Source: JAEUIE01 sp047602475 (GTDB lineage Bacteria > Planctomycetota > Planctomycetia > Gemmatales > HRBIN36). Taken from it: 64,000 nucleotides of DNA. The position numbers were made by a program, and so were the translations under genes. The stretch covers positions 1,116,001 through 1,180,000 of the forward strand of contig JASGHE010000003.1 in assembly GCA_047602475.1 (NCBI GenBank), written 5' to 3'. This document shows, piece by piece, positions 55,508 through 64,000 of this stretch. The stretch's first letter is position 1. Each line of letters opens with the position of its first letter. The notes beneath the pieces are model-generated. The model saw nothing but the letters and a program-made list of their open reading frames with translations. It did not search any database and was not told the DNA's origin.

Positions 55508-56477
55508 ATGGCGAAGAAGAAAACGGATTCTGACACACCTGTAGAAGGCGCAGCCGCTCCCGCTGCTGAAGAAGCGAAGGCCCCCAAGGCCAAGGCACCA
55601 AAAGCAGAGAAGCCTGCTGGGGAAAAGGCTGAAGCAGGCGACAAGCCGGCAAAGGCTCCTAAGGCTAAGGCCGAAAAGCCTGCCGACGGTGCTGCTCCTG
55701 CTGAAGGCGCCTCCCGCTGCTGCGGCTCCTGTCGAAGGACTTGACGCTCCGTCGAAGAAGCGTGGCCGCCCGGGTGTGCCTCCTGCTCGTGGTAAGAAGC
55801 TCAAGACCAAGATGAAGACCATCGCCAATGAAGCGGCCAAGCTCGGCTTGGTTGACTTCAAGAAGGCTGTAAACTTCCTCAAGGCCAACAAGCGTGTGAA
55901 GTTCGACGAAACCGTCGAAGTCCACATGGCTCTCGGTATTGATACTAAGCAAAGCGATCAGGTTGTCCGTGGTGCGGTTCCACTGCCTCACGGCCTTGGT
56001 CGCAGCAAGAAGGTCCTCGTCTTCACTCAGGGTGAAAACGCTGTCAAAGCCAAGGCTGCCGGTGCTGACTTCGTCGGTGCGGATGACTTGGCCAAGAAGA
56101 TTACTGGCGAAGGCTTCACCGATTTCGATGTCGCCCTCGCTACTCCAGACATGATGGGTATCGTTGGTCGCCTCGGTAAGGTGCTCGGACCACGTGGCTT
56201 GATGCCCTCACCTAAGGCTGGTACCGTGGTCTCCGGCGACATCGCTGCTGCGGTCAAAGAGTTCAAGGCCGGTAAAGTCGAGTTCCGTGCTGACGCCGGT
56301 GGCAACGTCCACGCTGCGGTAGGCAAGTTGAGCTTCGACGACGCCAAGCTTGTTGAAAACATCATCGCCTTTGTCGATACGGTTCGGGCCGCCAAGCCCG
56401 CATCCTCCAAGGGCCACTACGTCAAGTCGATCACCATCTCGGCTACCATGAGCCCTGGAATCGGCATCGTCATCTAA
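55508..56477 (+). CDS. rplA: 50S ribosomal protein L1 with Ala/Lys-rich extension (frameshifted)
   Basis: From ATG 55508 the first frame encodes a ~68-residue low-complexity extension of Ala, Lys, Pro and Glu (EEAKAPKAKAPKAEKPAG). It then breaks near 55705-55715. A one-base correction gives PPAAAAPVEGLDAPSKKRGRPG and the full L1 domain: KLKTKMKTIANEAAKLG, VEVHMALGIDTKQSDQVVRG, PDMMGIVGRLGKVLGPRGLM, SPGIGIVI. The L1 part alone is of normal length. Since L1 is rarely dispensable, the break is probably a sequence error. The extension resembles histone H1-like tails. Confidence 0.92.
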
Positions 56478-56541
56478 TTCGAAATCTGGAATCGATGGTT
56501 GTCAGCTGATAGCTGACAGCTGATAGCTGAAAGCTGAAAAC

Positions 56542-57069
56542 ATGAGCAAGCTGATCAAGAAAATGCAGATGGACGCATTGAGCGATTCGCTCGGCGAGCA
56601 CAAAGACATGGTGCTCCTGGCGATGAGCGGCGTTCCTGCCAAAGACGAAAACGCCATGCGGCTCGCTCTTCGCAAGAAGAACGTCCGGCTGCAACTGGTG
56701 AAGAATGCTCTGGCCAGGCGTGTCCTCAAGGACAAAGGCTTTGCCGGGCTTGATAACTATCTGAATGGCCCGACCGTGATCGCTCACCCGATCGCCAAAA
56801 CCGGTGGCGGCGTTTCAGAGGTGGCGAAGGAACTGGAAGCCTTCATCAAGAAGTTCAGTAAGCAGATCTCGGCGAAGATTGCTGTCGCCGAAGGTTCGCT
56901 GGTGGACTACGACACTGCCAAGAAGATGCCAACCCGAGCAGAAGCCCTGTCGATCCTGGCAGGTACCATCCTCGGCCCAGGCAAGACTTTGGCAGCAGCC
57001 ATGGTAGGCCCTGGCCGCAAGCTCGCCGGTGCCGTCAAGTCGCTGGAAGAGAAGGGCAAGCCGAACTAG
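56542..57069 (+). CDS. rplJ: 50S ribosomal protein L10
   Basis: The product has 175 residues, the usual size. LIKKMQMDALSDSLGEHKDMVLL, ALRKKNVRLQLVKNALARRVL, IAKTGGGVSEVAKELEAF and the stalk helix (MPTRAEALSILAGTIL). It binds L7/L12 dimers. No Shine-Dalgarno is seen; the start is preceded by an AGCTGA tandem repeat up to the ATG. The gap to rplA is only 64 bases. Confidence 0.95.
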   Translation: MSKLIKKMQMDALSDSLGEHKDMVLLAMSGVPAKDENAMRLALRKKNVRLQLVKNALARRVLKDKGFAGLDNYLNGPTVIAHPIAKTGGGVSEVAKELEAFIKKFSKQISAKIAVAEGSLVDYDTAKKMPTRAEALSILAGTILGPGKTLAAAMVGPGRKLAGAVKSLEEKGKPN

Positions 57070-57075
57070 TCCCAT

Positions 57076-57190
57076 GTGCTCAGTGCTCAGTTCTCAGTGC
57101 TCAGAAAAGTGCGGAATTGACTTTGAGATATGGGAGGCGAGGTTCAAGGTGTGTGTTCTGTTGAGAACTAAGCACTGAGAACTGAGCACT
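57076..57190. repeat. CTCAGTGCTCA-type repeat between rplJ and rplL
   Basis: GTGCTCAGTGCTCAGTTCTCAG faces AACTAAGCACTGAGAACTGAGCAC across ~70 bases. It is the same family as 49632-49700. Confidence 0.8.
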
Positions 57191-57256
57191 AACCCAAGCT
57201 ATTACGCTTCAACTGAACATACACGCATAACCCGTCTGATGAAAGGAACGATAGTC

Positions 57257-57646
57257 ATGTCCGCAGATTTGACCGCAATGGCTAAGCAGATTGCCGATCT
57301 GACCCTGGCCCAGGCCGTAGAGTTGACCAAGATCCTCAAGGAAACCCACGGCATCGAACCAGCCGCCGGCGGCGGTGTCATGATGGCTGCTGCAGCTGGT
57401 GGTGGCGGTGGTGGCGATGCCAAGGCCGCTGAGAAGACCGAGTTCACCGTCAGCCTCGACGAAGCTGGTGCTCAAAAGATTCAGGTCATCAAGGTGATCC
57501 GCGAAATCACCGGCTTGGGCCTCAAGGAAGCCAAGGACCTCGTCGATGGTGCTCCCAAGCCCGTCAAGGAAAATGTCGCCAAGGAACAGGCTGACGACTT
57601 CAAGAAGAAGCTCGAAGCCGCCGGTGCCAAGGTGTCCCTGAAGTAA
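57257..57646 (+). CDS. rplL: 50S ribosomal protein L7/L12
   Basis: The product has 129 residues from ATG 57257; AAAGGAACG precedes it. N-terminal dimerisation part (AKQIADLTLAQAVELTKIL), a Gly/Ala hinge with a run of Gly, then the C-terminal factor-binding domain (KIQVIKVIREITGLGLKEAK, LVDGAPKPVKENV). It recruits translation factors to the stalk. It is followed by a terminator before rpoB. Confidence 0.97.
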   Translation: MSADLTAMAKQIADLTLAQAVELTKILKETHGIEPAAGGGVMMAAAAGGGGGGDAKAAEKTEFTVSLDEAGAQKIQVIKVIREITGLGLKEAKDLVDGAPKPVKENVAKEQADDFKKKLEAAGAKVSLK

Positions 57647-57749
57647 GCTGCCGCTAATCAGTCAAAAGTTGTCAGATTCTAGATTTCTGATAGCTGACGG
57701 CTGAAAGCTGATGGCTACTAAGGCACTTCTAATGCCAAGTCAAAGAAAA

Positions 57750-57795
57750 ACGGCCTGGAATTCCCTCAGGGGGTGTCCAGGCCGCCTTTTCTGTT
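57750..57795 (+). terminator. Strong terminator after rplL
   Basis: CGGCCTGGA pairs with TCCAGGCCG, with a secondary CCCTC/GGGGG pair in the loop, then CCTTTTCTGTTT. Confidence 0.88.
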
Positions 57796-58219
57796 TATAA
57801 TCTCGATATGGCCTTGACAAACCGTTTGAATGTGATGCGCAACATTCATGAAAACGGCTGTCGTGTTCTTGCAGGATGTTCTACCATTGAAGCATTTCAT
57901 GCTCAGCGTGCAGGTCGGCTTTGCCCCGCACCTTGCCCATGCATGCGCCGTATGCCGGCGTGTGTCTTCCTCAGGCCCTCCTTTGACAGGGGTCGCTCGA
58001 ACCCCTCGAACATCTTGATGCTCCGGCTGATTTTGACTGACTAACATTGTTTCCCTGAATGGTGCATCGTGTCAGTAACACAGGTGCATTACTTTGGGAA
58101 GAGCAATCAGCAGAACCCGATGCTGATTGAGAGTGAATTGAAAGCGGCGACTTTGCTCTCGCCGGTCTTTGGCCCATTGTGGCCTCGACTCCCTGTCCCC
58201 TCAACCAGGAGCCGACTTC
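57796..58219 (+). other. rpoB upstream region
   Basis: 424 bases without a convincing ORF. TATAAT occurs at 57796 and TTGACA at 57814, but neither has a matching partner at correct distance. A perfect hairpin CAATCAGCA/TGCTGATTG lies at 58104-58129. The terminator upstream means rpoB needs its own promoter here. Confidence 0.4.
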
Positions 58220-61200
58220 ATGCCTGTTACCTCCAATCGATATTTCATTCCGACCACCGTCCGTAACTTTGGCCGACGTGGCGACGCGATTGATGTTCCG
58301 CCCCTGAGCGACGTGCAGCTCAAATCCTATGACCGCTTCCTCCAGGTGAACGCCCCGGTTAACAAGCGGGAGAACCTGGGCTTGGAAGGCGTGCTGCAGG
58401 AAATCTTCCCGATCGAAAGCTACGACAAGTCAATCCGGCTTGAGTTCCTGCGCTACGATCTCGGCAAGCCACGTTACGACCCGGATGAATGCCGCAAGCT
58501 CCGCCTGACCTACGGTCGGCCGTTCCGCGTCTGGCTGCGTCTGGTGAAAGAACAGCCAGTTGAAGAAGAAGTCTACCTGGGCGATATGCCGATCATGATC
58601 GGCGGCGGCGAGTTCATCATCAACGGCGCCGAGCGCGTCGTCGTCAGTCAGTTGCACCGCAGCCCCGGCGTCGATTTCACCATTGATGAAGACACCGGTG
58701 ATCGCCGCATGCACGCCTGCCGCATCATTCCTGAGCGTGGCAGCTGGATCGAGATCAACGTCACCAAGAAGGAAGCTTTCCACGTCCGCATTGATCAGTC
58801 GGGCAAGTTCCCGGCTACGACACTGCTGCGTGCAATGGACCCCGCCTACAGCAGCGAAGCGGACATCATCAAGGCTTTCTACCCTGTTGAAAAGGTGAAG
58901 GTCAACGCTGACACCGCCAAGGCCCTCGTCGGCAAGATCGTCGTTGGCGACGTCATCGACAATCAGACCGGCGAAATCCTCGTCGACAGCCGCAGCGAAC
59001 TGACCGAGCGCCAGGTTGATATTATCCTTGCTTCCAAGTTGCACCACATTGAAGTCCTGGGAGAGGTTAAGGATCCGGTCATCCTGCGAACGCTGCATGA
59101 GGACCCCACCAATTCTCACGAAGAAGCTCTGCTCAAGATTTACCAGCGTCTTCGACCCGGCAATCCGCCTCAACTTGAGAAAGCCAAGGAGCTTTTCAAA
59201 GAGAAGTTCCTCGATCCCAGCCGCTATCGTCTGGGCCGCGTTGGTCGCTTCCGAATTAATCGCAAGTTTGATCAGAATGTTCCCGAATCGGAAATGTGCC
59301 TGCGACCGATTGACCTGCTGAACTCGATCCGCTACCTGCTCAAGCTGCGGAACAAGGAAGGCGTCATCGACGATATCGATCACCTTGGCAATCGTCGTCT
59401 GCGAACCATTGACGAACTCGCCGCCGATGAACTGCGCAAGGGCTTCCTGAAACTCCGCCGCACCGTGCAGGAGCGCATGTCGATCAAAGATCAGCAGGAC
59501 ATGACGCCCCGCTCGCTGATTAATCCCAAGAGCGTCTCCGCTGCCATCGAATACTTCTTTGGCCGAGGCGAGCTTAGTCAGGTGGTTGATCAGACCAATC
59601 CGCTCTCGCAGCTCACTCACGAGCGACGTCTCTCCGCCCTCGGACCAGGCGGCCTCAATCGTAAACGTGCCGGCTTCGAAGTGCGTGACGTGCATATCTC
59701 CCACTATGGCCGTATCTGTCCCATTGAAACGCCTGAAGGCACGAACATTGGCCTGATCTCTTCCTTGAGCATTTACTCGAAGGTCGATGACTATGGCTTC
59801 CTCATTACCCCGTATCGCAAAGTCAAGAAGACCAAGATCACGGAGGACGTGGTGTGGTTGCGAGCCCTGGAAGAATCGACAGCGGTTCTTGCTCCTGCTG
59901 ACGCTCCCTCGGAAGGCGACAAGCTGGTGGATAAGGTAACGGCCCGTCAGGGCGGCGAATTCCGAGTGATGAACTCGGAAGAGGTCGACTACGTGGACGT
60001 CTCTCCCCGGCAAATGGTGGGCGTTTCCGCAGGCCTCATCCCATTCCTGGAACACGATGATGCCAATCGTGCCTTGATGGGTTCCAACATGCAACGGCAG
60101 GCGGTGCCACTTCTCATCACCGAAGCGCCCATCGTGGCGACCGGCATGGAAACCGAAGTGCCTCGTTATTCAGGCATGGTTCTTCGCGCGAGAAGAATGG
60201 CACCATCACTTATGTCGATGCGGAAATGATTCGGGTGGACGATAAGGACTTCCCGCTTCGCAAGTTCTACGGTCTGAATGAACGTACCTGCTTGAACCAG
60301 CGTCCCATCGTGAAGATTGGGCAAAAAGTCAAGAAAGGTCAGATTATTGCTGACTCCGCAGCCACCCGAAATGGTGAGCTTGCCCTGGGCCGTAATGTCC
60401 TGGCCGCGTTCGTTTCCTGGGATGGCTACAACTTTGAAGACGCCATCATCATTAACGAAAAGCTGGTGAAAGAGGACACGTTCACCTCGATTCACATCGA
60501 GGAGTTCGAAATCGAAATCCGCGAGACCAAGCTCGGTAAGGAAGAGTTCACTCGCGATATCCCCAACGTCTCACCCAAGATGCTGGGCAACCTTGATGAC
60601 AACGGCATCGTGCTGGTGGGGACTTTCGTCAAACCTGGCGATATCCTCGTCGGCAAAGTGTCTCCCAAGAGCAAGAGCGAACTGACTCCCGAAGAAAAGC
60701 TCCTCCATGCGATCTTCGGCCGCGCCGGCGAAGACGTGAAGAACGATTCGCTCGAAGTGCCCTCGGGCATTGAAGGCATTGTGATCTACACCGAACGCTT
60801 CAGCCGCCGGTCTTCCATGACCGACGAAGAGCGAAAGGCTGTCGATAAGGTCGAGAAGGATGTGCATAAGAAGTACGATGCACTTATTGCTACTCAGTTC
60901 CGTACCTTCGTCGAAGAGGTGCTCGAAATTCTCGACAAGAAGGAAATCAAGGATCCTGTAAACCATAAAGCCTATGGCGCCGACAAGGACGACAAGGTGG
61001 TGGTGGAACAGGCCGTGCAAACGGTTCAATACAAGCCTGAAGGGCTCAAGTTTGAAAACCTGGATATCCGCAGTGCCGAAAAGAAGAAGCATGTCGAAGA
61101 CAAGTTCGATCATCATCTCGAACGGCTCACGTCGCTGATCGACGAGAAGGAACGCAAGCTCAACAGCCTCAAACGGGGCGATGAGCTTCCGAGCGGCGTG

Positions 61201-61935
61201 CAGCAGATGGTCAAGGTCTACGTCGCCACCAAGCGAGTGATCTCCGTCGGCGACAAGATGGCCGGTCGCCACGGGAACAAGGGTGTGATCTCCAAGATCC
61301 TGCCTGAAGAGGATATGCCTTTCCTCGAAGACGGCACTCCGGTCGACATCATGCTCAACCCGTTGGGCGTCCCCAGCCGTATGAACGTAGGCCAGATTCT
61401 TGAAACCCACCTGGGCTTGGCTGCTCACAAGCTTGGCTTTAAGGCGGTGACTCCCGTCTTCGACGGCGCCACCGAAGAGGAAATCAAGGATTGCCTCAAG
61501 GAAGCGGGCCTCTCCAATACCGGCAAGTCCCGTCTCTATGATGGCCGAACGGGTGAAGCCTTCGAACAGGCTTCCACCGTGGGCTTCATTTACATGATGA
61601 AGCTGCACCACCTTGTTGATGATAAGGTGCATGCACGAGCCACAGGCCCGTACTCCCTCATCACCCAGCAACCGCTGGGCGGTAAGGCCCGGTTCGGCGG
61701 CCAGCGCTTCGGCGAAATGGAAGTGTGGGCCCTCGAAGCCTACGGTGCCGCTTACATCCTTCAGGAACTGTTGACCGTCAAGTCGGACGACGTCGAAGGA
61801 CGTACCAAGATTTACGAGTCGATGGTCAAGGGAGAAAACACGCTCGAAGCAGGCACACCTGCCAGCTTTGACGTGCTCACGAATGAAATTCGTGGTCTGG
61901 GCCTGAACATGCAACTGATCAAGAAGCGTCTCTAA
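58220..61935 (+). CDS. rpoB: RNA polymerase beta subunit (frameshifted)
   Basis: From ATG 58220 (AGGAG upstream) to 61935, about 1,239 codons after repair. Landmarks: NRYFIPTTVRNFGRRGD, FIINGAERVVVSQLHRSPGV, RRRLRT-type segment as NRRLRTIDEL, GRICPIETPEGTNIGL, then the catalytic half (GRNVLAAFVSWDGYNFEDA, KMAGRHGNKGVIS, PLGVPSRMNVGQILETHLG, GGQRFGEMEVWALEAYGAA). Near 60186-60191 the frame breaks; one added base gives RAEKNGTITYVDAEMIRV. rpoB is essential, so this is almost certainly a sequence error. Confidence 0.97.
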
Positions 61936-62026
61936 TCCATCCACGCTGAAGCGAATCGGTCGCTTCAGCGTCTTTGATGAAAAACAACAAGAACACCAAC
62001 ACAACATTCCAGGCGAGGACGACACA

Positions 62027-64000
62027 ATGACGGCTGCCCTGACCCCGCCACCTGCACCTGTTTCCGCGGATATCACTTACGATCGTATCAATGACTACGC
62101 CGCCGTGAAGATCACGCTGGCGAGTCCCGCCGATATCCGCAGCTGGTCCTTCGGTGAAGTGAAGAAGCCTGAAACGATCAACTACCGTACCTATCGCCCA
62201 GAGAAGGACGGTCTCTTCTGCGAACGTATCTTCGGCCCTGAAAAGGACTGGGAATGCACCTGCGGCAAGTACCGGGGCATGAAGTATAAGGGCATGATCT
62301 GCGATCGCTGCGGTGTGAAGGTCACCCACAGCCGGGTTCGTCGCAAGCGCATGGGCCACATCGAACTGGCCAGCCCCGTCGTGCATATCTGGTTCTTTAA
62401 GTCGATGCCAAGCCGGCTTGGCAATTTGCTCGATATGAAGACGGTGAATCTCGAAAAGATCATCTACTACCAGGAATACGTCGTCATCGATCCGGGCACC
62501 ACGCCCCTCAAAGAGAAGCAGTTGCTGACCGAAGAAGAGTACCGTAAGGCCCGTGAGCAGTACGGCGGCAGCTTCGATGCTGAAATGGGCGCTGAAGCCA
62601 TTAAGCGTCTATTGGAACGTCTTGATCTCGTCACCTTGTCCCATCTTCTCCGTGAAGACATGGTCAAGGACGGTGCCAAGGGCAGCAAGCAGAAACAGAA
62701 GGATTTCACCAAGCGACTCAAAGTCGTCGAATCACTGCGCGACAGCGAAAACAAGTGCGAGTGGATGGTGCTTGAATGCATCCCTGTCATTCCACCTGAT
62801 CTGCGTCCCCTGGTGCTGCTCGATTCGGGTAACTTCGCCACCAGCGATTTGAACGATCTCTATCGCCGCATCATCAATCGTAACAATCGTCTGAAGAAGC
62901 TCGTCGATCTCAATGCTCCTGAAGTCATCATCCGCAATGAAAAGCGAATGCTTCAGCAGTCAGTCGATGCTCTCTTCGATAACGGCCGCTGCAAGCGACC
63001 GGTGCTTGGTTCCTCGAACCGCCCGCTCAAGTCGCTGACGGACATGATCAAGGGCAAGCAGGGCCGCTTCCGCGAGAACTTGCTCGGCAAGCGTGTCGAT
63101 TACTCCGCTCGTTCTGTCATCGTCGTCGGTCCCGATCTCAAGCTGCATCAGTGCGGCTTGCCCAAGAAGATCGCCCTCGAACTCTACCAGCCCTTCATTA
63201 TCCGTCGGCTCAAGGAACTGGGCTACGCAGACACCATCAAGTCAGCCAAGCGCATGCTGGAACGCAAGGCCGATGAAGTGTGGGATATCCTTGAAGAGGT
63301 GATCAAAAATCACCCCGTGCTGCTCAATCGTGCTCCCACGCTGCACCGAATGGGTATCCAGGCCTTCGAGCCGACCTTGATCGAAGGTAACGCTATCCGC
63401 ATTCACCCGCTCGTCTGCAAAGGGTTCAACGCCGATTTCGACGGCGATCAGATGGCTGTCCACCTGCCGCTTTCCATCGAAGCCCAAGTCGAAGCCCACG
63501 TGCTGATGATGTCCACCAATAACATCTTCAGCCCGGCGAACGGTCAGCCGATCATTTCGCCTTCACAGGACATCGTCATGGGGTGCTACTTCATGACCGC
63601 TGCCCGTGAGAGCGAAGTAGGGCAGGGCAAGGTATTCTCCAGCCCCGCGGAAGCCCACATGGCTTACGCTCAGCACAAAGTGGGTCTGCACGCCAAAGTC
63701 AAGGTGCGCCTCCCCATCGACAAGAAGGTCTTGACCGATGTCAACGGCAAACCAGAACTGGCTCCGCGCACTCACAATGGGCTCGTCTCAACGACTATCG
63801 GCCGCATTCTCTTCAACGAGATTCTCAAACCCGAAATGGCCTACTACGATCTGGCTCTGTCCAGCAAGTACCTGGCACGCATCATCGCCGATTGTTATCA
63901 AACCCTGGGCCGCCGCGAAACCATTGATCTTCTTGATCGCATGAAGGAAACCGGCTTCCGTGAGTCAACGGTATCCGGTCTCTCCTTCGCTACTGATGAT
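62027..64000 (+). CDS. rpoC: RNA polymerase beta' subunit (3' end outside window)
   Basis: 658 codons are open from ATG 62027 to the window edge. The N-terminal zinc site has Cys77, Cys79, Cys92 and Cys95 (ECTCGKYRG, CDRCGVKVT). The clamp and rudder region includes GKRVDYSARSVIVVGPDLKLHQCG. The active-site motif NADFDGDQMAVHLP holds Asp470, Asp472 and Asp474, which bind the catalytic magnesium. It lies 91 bases after rpoB and is presumably co-transcribed. Confidence 0.98.
   Translation, partial: MTAALTPPPAPVSADITYDRINDYAAVKITLASPADIRSWSFGEVKKPETINYRTYRPEKDGLFCERIFGPEKDWECTCGKYRGMKYKGMICDRCGVKVTHSRVRRKRMGHIELASPVVHIWFFKSMPSRLGNLLDMKTVNLEKIIYYQEYVVIDPGTTPLKEKQLLTEEEYRKAREQYGGSFDAEMGAEAIKRLLERLDLVTLSHLLREDMVKDGAKGSKQKQKDFTKRLKVVESLRDSENKCEWMVLECIPVIPPDLRPLVLLDSGNFATSDLNDLYRRIINRNNRLKKLVDLNAPEVIIRNEKRMLQQSVDALFDNGRCKRPVLGSSNRPLKSLTDMIKGKQGRFRENLLGKRVDYSARSVIVVGPDLKLHQCGLPKKIALELYQPFIIRRLKELGYADTIKSAKRMLERKADEVWDILEEVIKNHPVLLNRAPTLHRMGIQAFEPTLIEGNAIRIHPLVCKGFNADFDGDQMAVHLPLSIEAQVEAHVLMMSTNNIFSPANGQPIISPSQDIVMGCYFMTAARESEVGQGKVFSSPAEAHMAYAQHKVGLHAKVKVRLPIDKKVLTDVNGKPELAPRTHNGLVSTTIGRILFNEILKPEMAYYDLALSSKYLARIIADCYQTLGRRETIDLLDRMKETGFRESTVSGLSFATDD

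Noticed and set aside
57796..57842. TATAAT and TTGACA as an rpoB promoter
   Set aside because: The two hexamers are in the wrong order and neither has a partner at 16-18 bases.
58430..60094. Long open frame antisense to rpoB
   Set aside because: It is the complement of strongly conserved rpoB codons and has no domain of its own; the same holds for the antisense frame at 60571-62076.
60180..60235. Split rpoB as two separate genes or a natural pseudogene
   Set aside because: A single added base restores conserved sequence, and several other genes show the same kind of break.

Overview
The window looks like a chromosomal segment of a planctomycete, most probably a Gemmataceae-like member of the Gemmatales. 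This is inferred from gene content, not from a database match. The clues are two STK-type ECF sigma factor plus TPR-kinase modules, a sigma factor fused to a membrane anchor and coiled coil, a secreted subtilase with a PEP-CTERM anchor, divergent EF-Tu and SecE proteins, weak Shine-Dalgarno usage and very many palindromic intergenic repeats.

Layout. 1-9.2 kb: ankyrin-repeat protein (cut by the window edge), ACT-domain protein, the first sigma/kinase/small-protein module, a second Ser/Thr kinase and a secreted phytase-like esterase. 9.4-20.2 kb: DUF1801 protein, an ECF sigma/anti-sigma pair, two membrane-anchored beta-propeller-like proteins, a PadR regulator with its membrane partner, a Uma2 nuclease, rpsU, and a sigma factor with a coiled-coil tail. 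20.5-31.7 kb: methyltransferase, DUF6941-like protein, a fatty-acid desaturase with an Ala-rich tail, a two-component pair, a PEP-CTERM subtilase and two conserved unknowns. 31.8-43.8 kb: a third beta-propeller-like protein, ceramidase-like enzyme, a RAYT transposase between inverted REP clusters, metallophosphoesterase, OprB-like porin, several unknowns and an SDR. 44-49.4 kb: tRNA-Thr(TGT) and the second sigma/kinase/small-protein module, facing a subtilisin-like protease.

49.5-64 kb is the core information-processing cluster: tRNA-Tyr, tRNA-Gly, tRNA-Thr, tuf, tRNA-Trp, secE, nusG, rplK, rplA, rplJ, rplL, rpoB and rpoC (cut by the window edge). The order is classical, but nusG and rplK are separated by a terminator, one frameshifted unknown gene and a lipoprotein-like gene on the other strand.

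About eleven coding sequences or gene parts need a one-base correction to read through, including the essential rpoB and rplA. Most of these are therefore probably sequence or assembly indels rather than pseudogenes, and the genes are annotated here as single units.

The best candidates for something new are the duplicated sigma-kinase-small protein modules (the second next to a cytosolic-type subtilase), the families of nested palindromes with compensatory stem variation, a beta-propeller gene bounded by about 280-bp direct repeats with a remnant of an earlier gene copy, the SecE with about 260 extra residues, and the desaturase with an amphipathic Ala-rich tail.
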